The position numbers were made by a program, and so were the translations under genes. 7,984 bases of DNA from CAVPDE01 sp964580575 (lineage in GTDB: Bacteria > Desulfobacterota > DSM-4660 > Desulfatiglandales > HGW-15), in NCBI GenBank assembly GCA_964580575.1, contig CAZOLJ010000132.1:1-7984 (forward strand), in the 5' to 3' direction. The notes under the pieces are model-generated. The model did not search any database and was not told the origin of the DNA. It saw only the letters and a program-made list of their open reading frames with translations. Position 1 is the stretch's first letter, and each line of letters starts with the position of its first letter. Shown piece after piece: positions 6,494 through 7,984 of this stretch.

Positions 6494-7825
6494 ATGTGTA
6501 TTTGTATTCCACTTAGCGGAAAGAACGTCCTGATCCTGCATGCCCTCGAATCCAACGTTCCCATTTTCGAATTGACCGATCGTGGACTCAGGGTAGCCCT
6601 TGACTCAGGGGGGATGAGCATCAGAAACCAGTTCTTCCAATACTTAGACCTGGCGCGCAATCCCGGCCCTGAATACCGAGAGCGCTTGGTGGATTTGATG
6701 CGCCTGCGCTATGGCCACCGCAAAATCGACCTCCTCATCACCCTTTACCCGGAAGCCCTGCTATTCGCGATTAAAGAAGGCAGGACCATTTTTCCTGAGG
6801 CCCCCATAGTCGCCCTGTACTTGCCGCGCGGCTTCGAGCAGCCGCAGAGGGATCGGCGCATCATCCGGCAGGTCTTCACTCCAGAGATGATAGGAAGGCT
6901 TGAGATCGCTCTCAATCTTGTGCCTGGGGCCAAGCGTGTGTATGTGGTGAGCGGCGCCAACCCAGTGGATAGGTCCTTTGAGAATAGGGCTCGGCAGGAT
7001 TTCAAGAAATGGGAGGGTCGCCTGGAATTTCGTTACTTGAGCAACCTGCCTTTGGATGAGATTCTGGCCGCGGTCTCCAGCGCTCCTCCTGAGACCATTG
7101 TCTTCTTTATGGGCTTTGCGGCTGACGTGACCGGAAAAAACTACACCACCCGGGAGGTGGGAAAAAGGCTGGGGGAGGTCTCCAGGGTGCCGGTTTTTGG
7201 GCTGTACGACGTCGTGCTGGGCTACGGCATCGCCGGGGGCTCTCTGATCAGTTTCGAGTATGTCGGAACTAGGGCGGGTGAACTGGCGCTGGATATCCTC
7301 AGAGGCAACCCGACCACAAAGAACATTCTTGAGTTTCTGGATGTGCCCCCTCTGCCGATGTTCGATTGGCGGCAGCTCAGGGATGAGCTCGCCCAGTTGA
7401 CCCGGATCGCCATGATGAGAGAATTGACCACAGCCTTGGCCCATGAGATCAACCAGCCGCTCACGGCGATTCTAAGCAATGCGGAGGCAGCCCAGAGATT
7501 TCTCTCGCAAGCCTCCCCGGACATCAGCGAGGTCCGGCAGATCCTGGAGGACATCGTTCGGGACGACAGGCGGGCCAATGATGTGGTTCGGAAAGTCCGG
7601 GCTCTTGTGAAGAAGGAAAAGGTCCGTGCCGAGCCCTTGGACCTGAACGAGGTGATTGGGGTCGTTGTTGATCTCATTCGGGCCGACTCCCTGCTGCAGG
7701 GTTTGTCCATTGACACGGATCTGATCCCACAATTGGCGGTGATCCGTGGGGACGGCATCCAGCTGCAGCAGGTGATCTTGAACCTGATTTTGAACGGGGC
7801 GGCTGCCATGAGAAATTCTAGGTGA
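6494..7825 (+). pseudogene. Truncated, internally deleted sensor histidine kinase with a substrate-binding-protein-like sensor domain
   Basis: Residues about 9-290 resemble the ABC-transporter substrate-binding-like sensor domain found in some histidine kinases (NVLILHALES at the start, PMFDWRQL at the end). Residues about 297-380 are a HisKA dimerisation domain with the phospho-acceptor H317 in ALAHEINQPLTAIL. The ATPase domain begins but stops just after the N box (NLILNGAAAM, N430-M439), so the ATP-lid motifs (DxGxG and later glycines) are missing. Intact relatives have a signal peptide, then a membrane helix and often a PAS or coiled-coil linker between WRQL and the DELA-x-x-TRI segment. 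Here these are joined directly at residues 292-299 with no membrane helix. The N-terminus also lacks a signal peptide and a good ribosome binding site; a frame offset by one, reading ISPVLACDE from a GTG at 6447, may be its broken start. It is unlikely to autophosphorylate. Its partner regulator follows 59 bases downstream. Confidence 0.75.
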
Positions 7826-7838
7826 TGTGCTGTCTGTT

Positions 7839-7870
7839 CCTCCCCCTCGACTGGGGAGGCTAGGTGGGGG
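7839..7870. repeat. GC-rich hairpin element between kinase and regulator
   Basis: CCTCCCC (7839-7845) pairs perfectly with GGGGAGG (7853-7859) around a 7-base loop, followed by CTAGGTGGGGG. It resembles the dispersed C/G-rich intergenic hairpin repeats seen in many environmental proteobacterial genomes; this is recall, and only one copy is visible here. It sits right after the point where the kinase is cut, so it could have promoted the deletion or confused assembly. Confidence 0.4.
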
Positions 7871-7884
7871 TGAGGAGAGGGTCC

Positions 7885-7984
7885 ATGACAAAGGAAAAGC
7901 CCGTAGTCTACGTGGTCGACGACGACCTGTCCTTTCCCATCATTTTCATCACGGGCCATGGGACGGTTCCCGCGAGCGTCAAGG
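7885..7984 (+). pseudogene. FixJ-like response regulator with internal deletion (3' end beyond window)
   Basis: The ATG at 7885 has GAGGAG (7872-7877) seven bases upstream. The first 16 residues, with VVYVVDDDLS, are the normal start of a receiver domain, including the acidic pocket D12-D14. The text then jumps to FPIIFITGHGTVPASVK, which in FixJ/NarL-type receivers lies about 60-65 residues further on (beta-4 with the conserved Thr, then GHG). The missing part includes the phospho-acceptor Asp, so the receiver cannot be phosphorylated normally. The jump keeps the reading frame. The output domain, probably LuxR-type HTH, would lie beyond the window. Placement after the kinase fits a two-component pair. 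Confidence 0.65.

Overview
This looks like a piece of a bacterial chromosome, most plausibly from a deltaproteobacterium-like anaerobe (Desulfobacterota). That is inference from gene content: a CHASE2 receptor Ser/Thr kinase, a small XRE regulator of a type I associate with that group, a periplasmic-binding-protein-fused histidine kinase with a FixJ-like response regulator, and a probable selenocysteine codon. No rRNA, tRNA, CRISPR array or insertion sequence was seen. Coding density is low, and several genes are truncated or internally deleted, so the window reads as a decaying or rearranged stretch with a few intact genes.

Layout. 1-364: the tail of an unidentified gene and a small unidentified gene (94-327), AT-richer than the rest, ending in an imperfect hairpin. 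365-918: no supportable gene. 919-2283 (minus): a secreted M6-like metalloprotease. Its reading frame is interrupted only by one in-frame TGA (1609-1611), directly before the conserved LYD motif. A hairpin resembling a bacterial SECIS element follows the TGA at the right distance, so the gene may encode a 454-residue selenoprotein. 2284-3095: mostly non-coding, with a good sigma70-like promoter and the C-terminal remnant of a ComEA-like helix-hairpin-helix protein. 3096-5672: an intact membrane-bound CHASE2 - three transmembrane helices - TPR-like linker - Ser/Thr kinase, followed by a strong hairpin. 5779-5934 (minus): the start of a P-loop ATPase with an excellent ribosome binding site, cut off just after Walker A. 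6066-6402: an AT-rich control region with TATACC inverted repeats and a 66-residue XRE regulator. 6494-7984: a histidine kinase and response regulator pair in which both proteins lack essential parts.

How the genes relate. The intact genes do not form one pathway. The CHASE2 kinase should sense an extracytoplasmic signal and phosphorylate cytoplasmic proteins; no phosphatase or FHA partner is present. The XRE gene probably regulates itself through the upstream repeats. The two-component pair was probably a sensor/FixJ-type module. As it stands the kinase lacks its membrane/linker region and most of its ATPase domain, and the regulator lacks its phospho-acceptor region. The two points most worth following are the candidate selenoprotein protease and the cluster of deletions in the two-component pair, which is either real reduction or an assembly problem.
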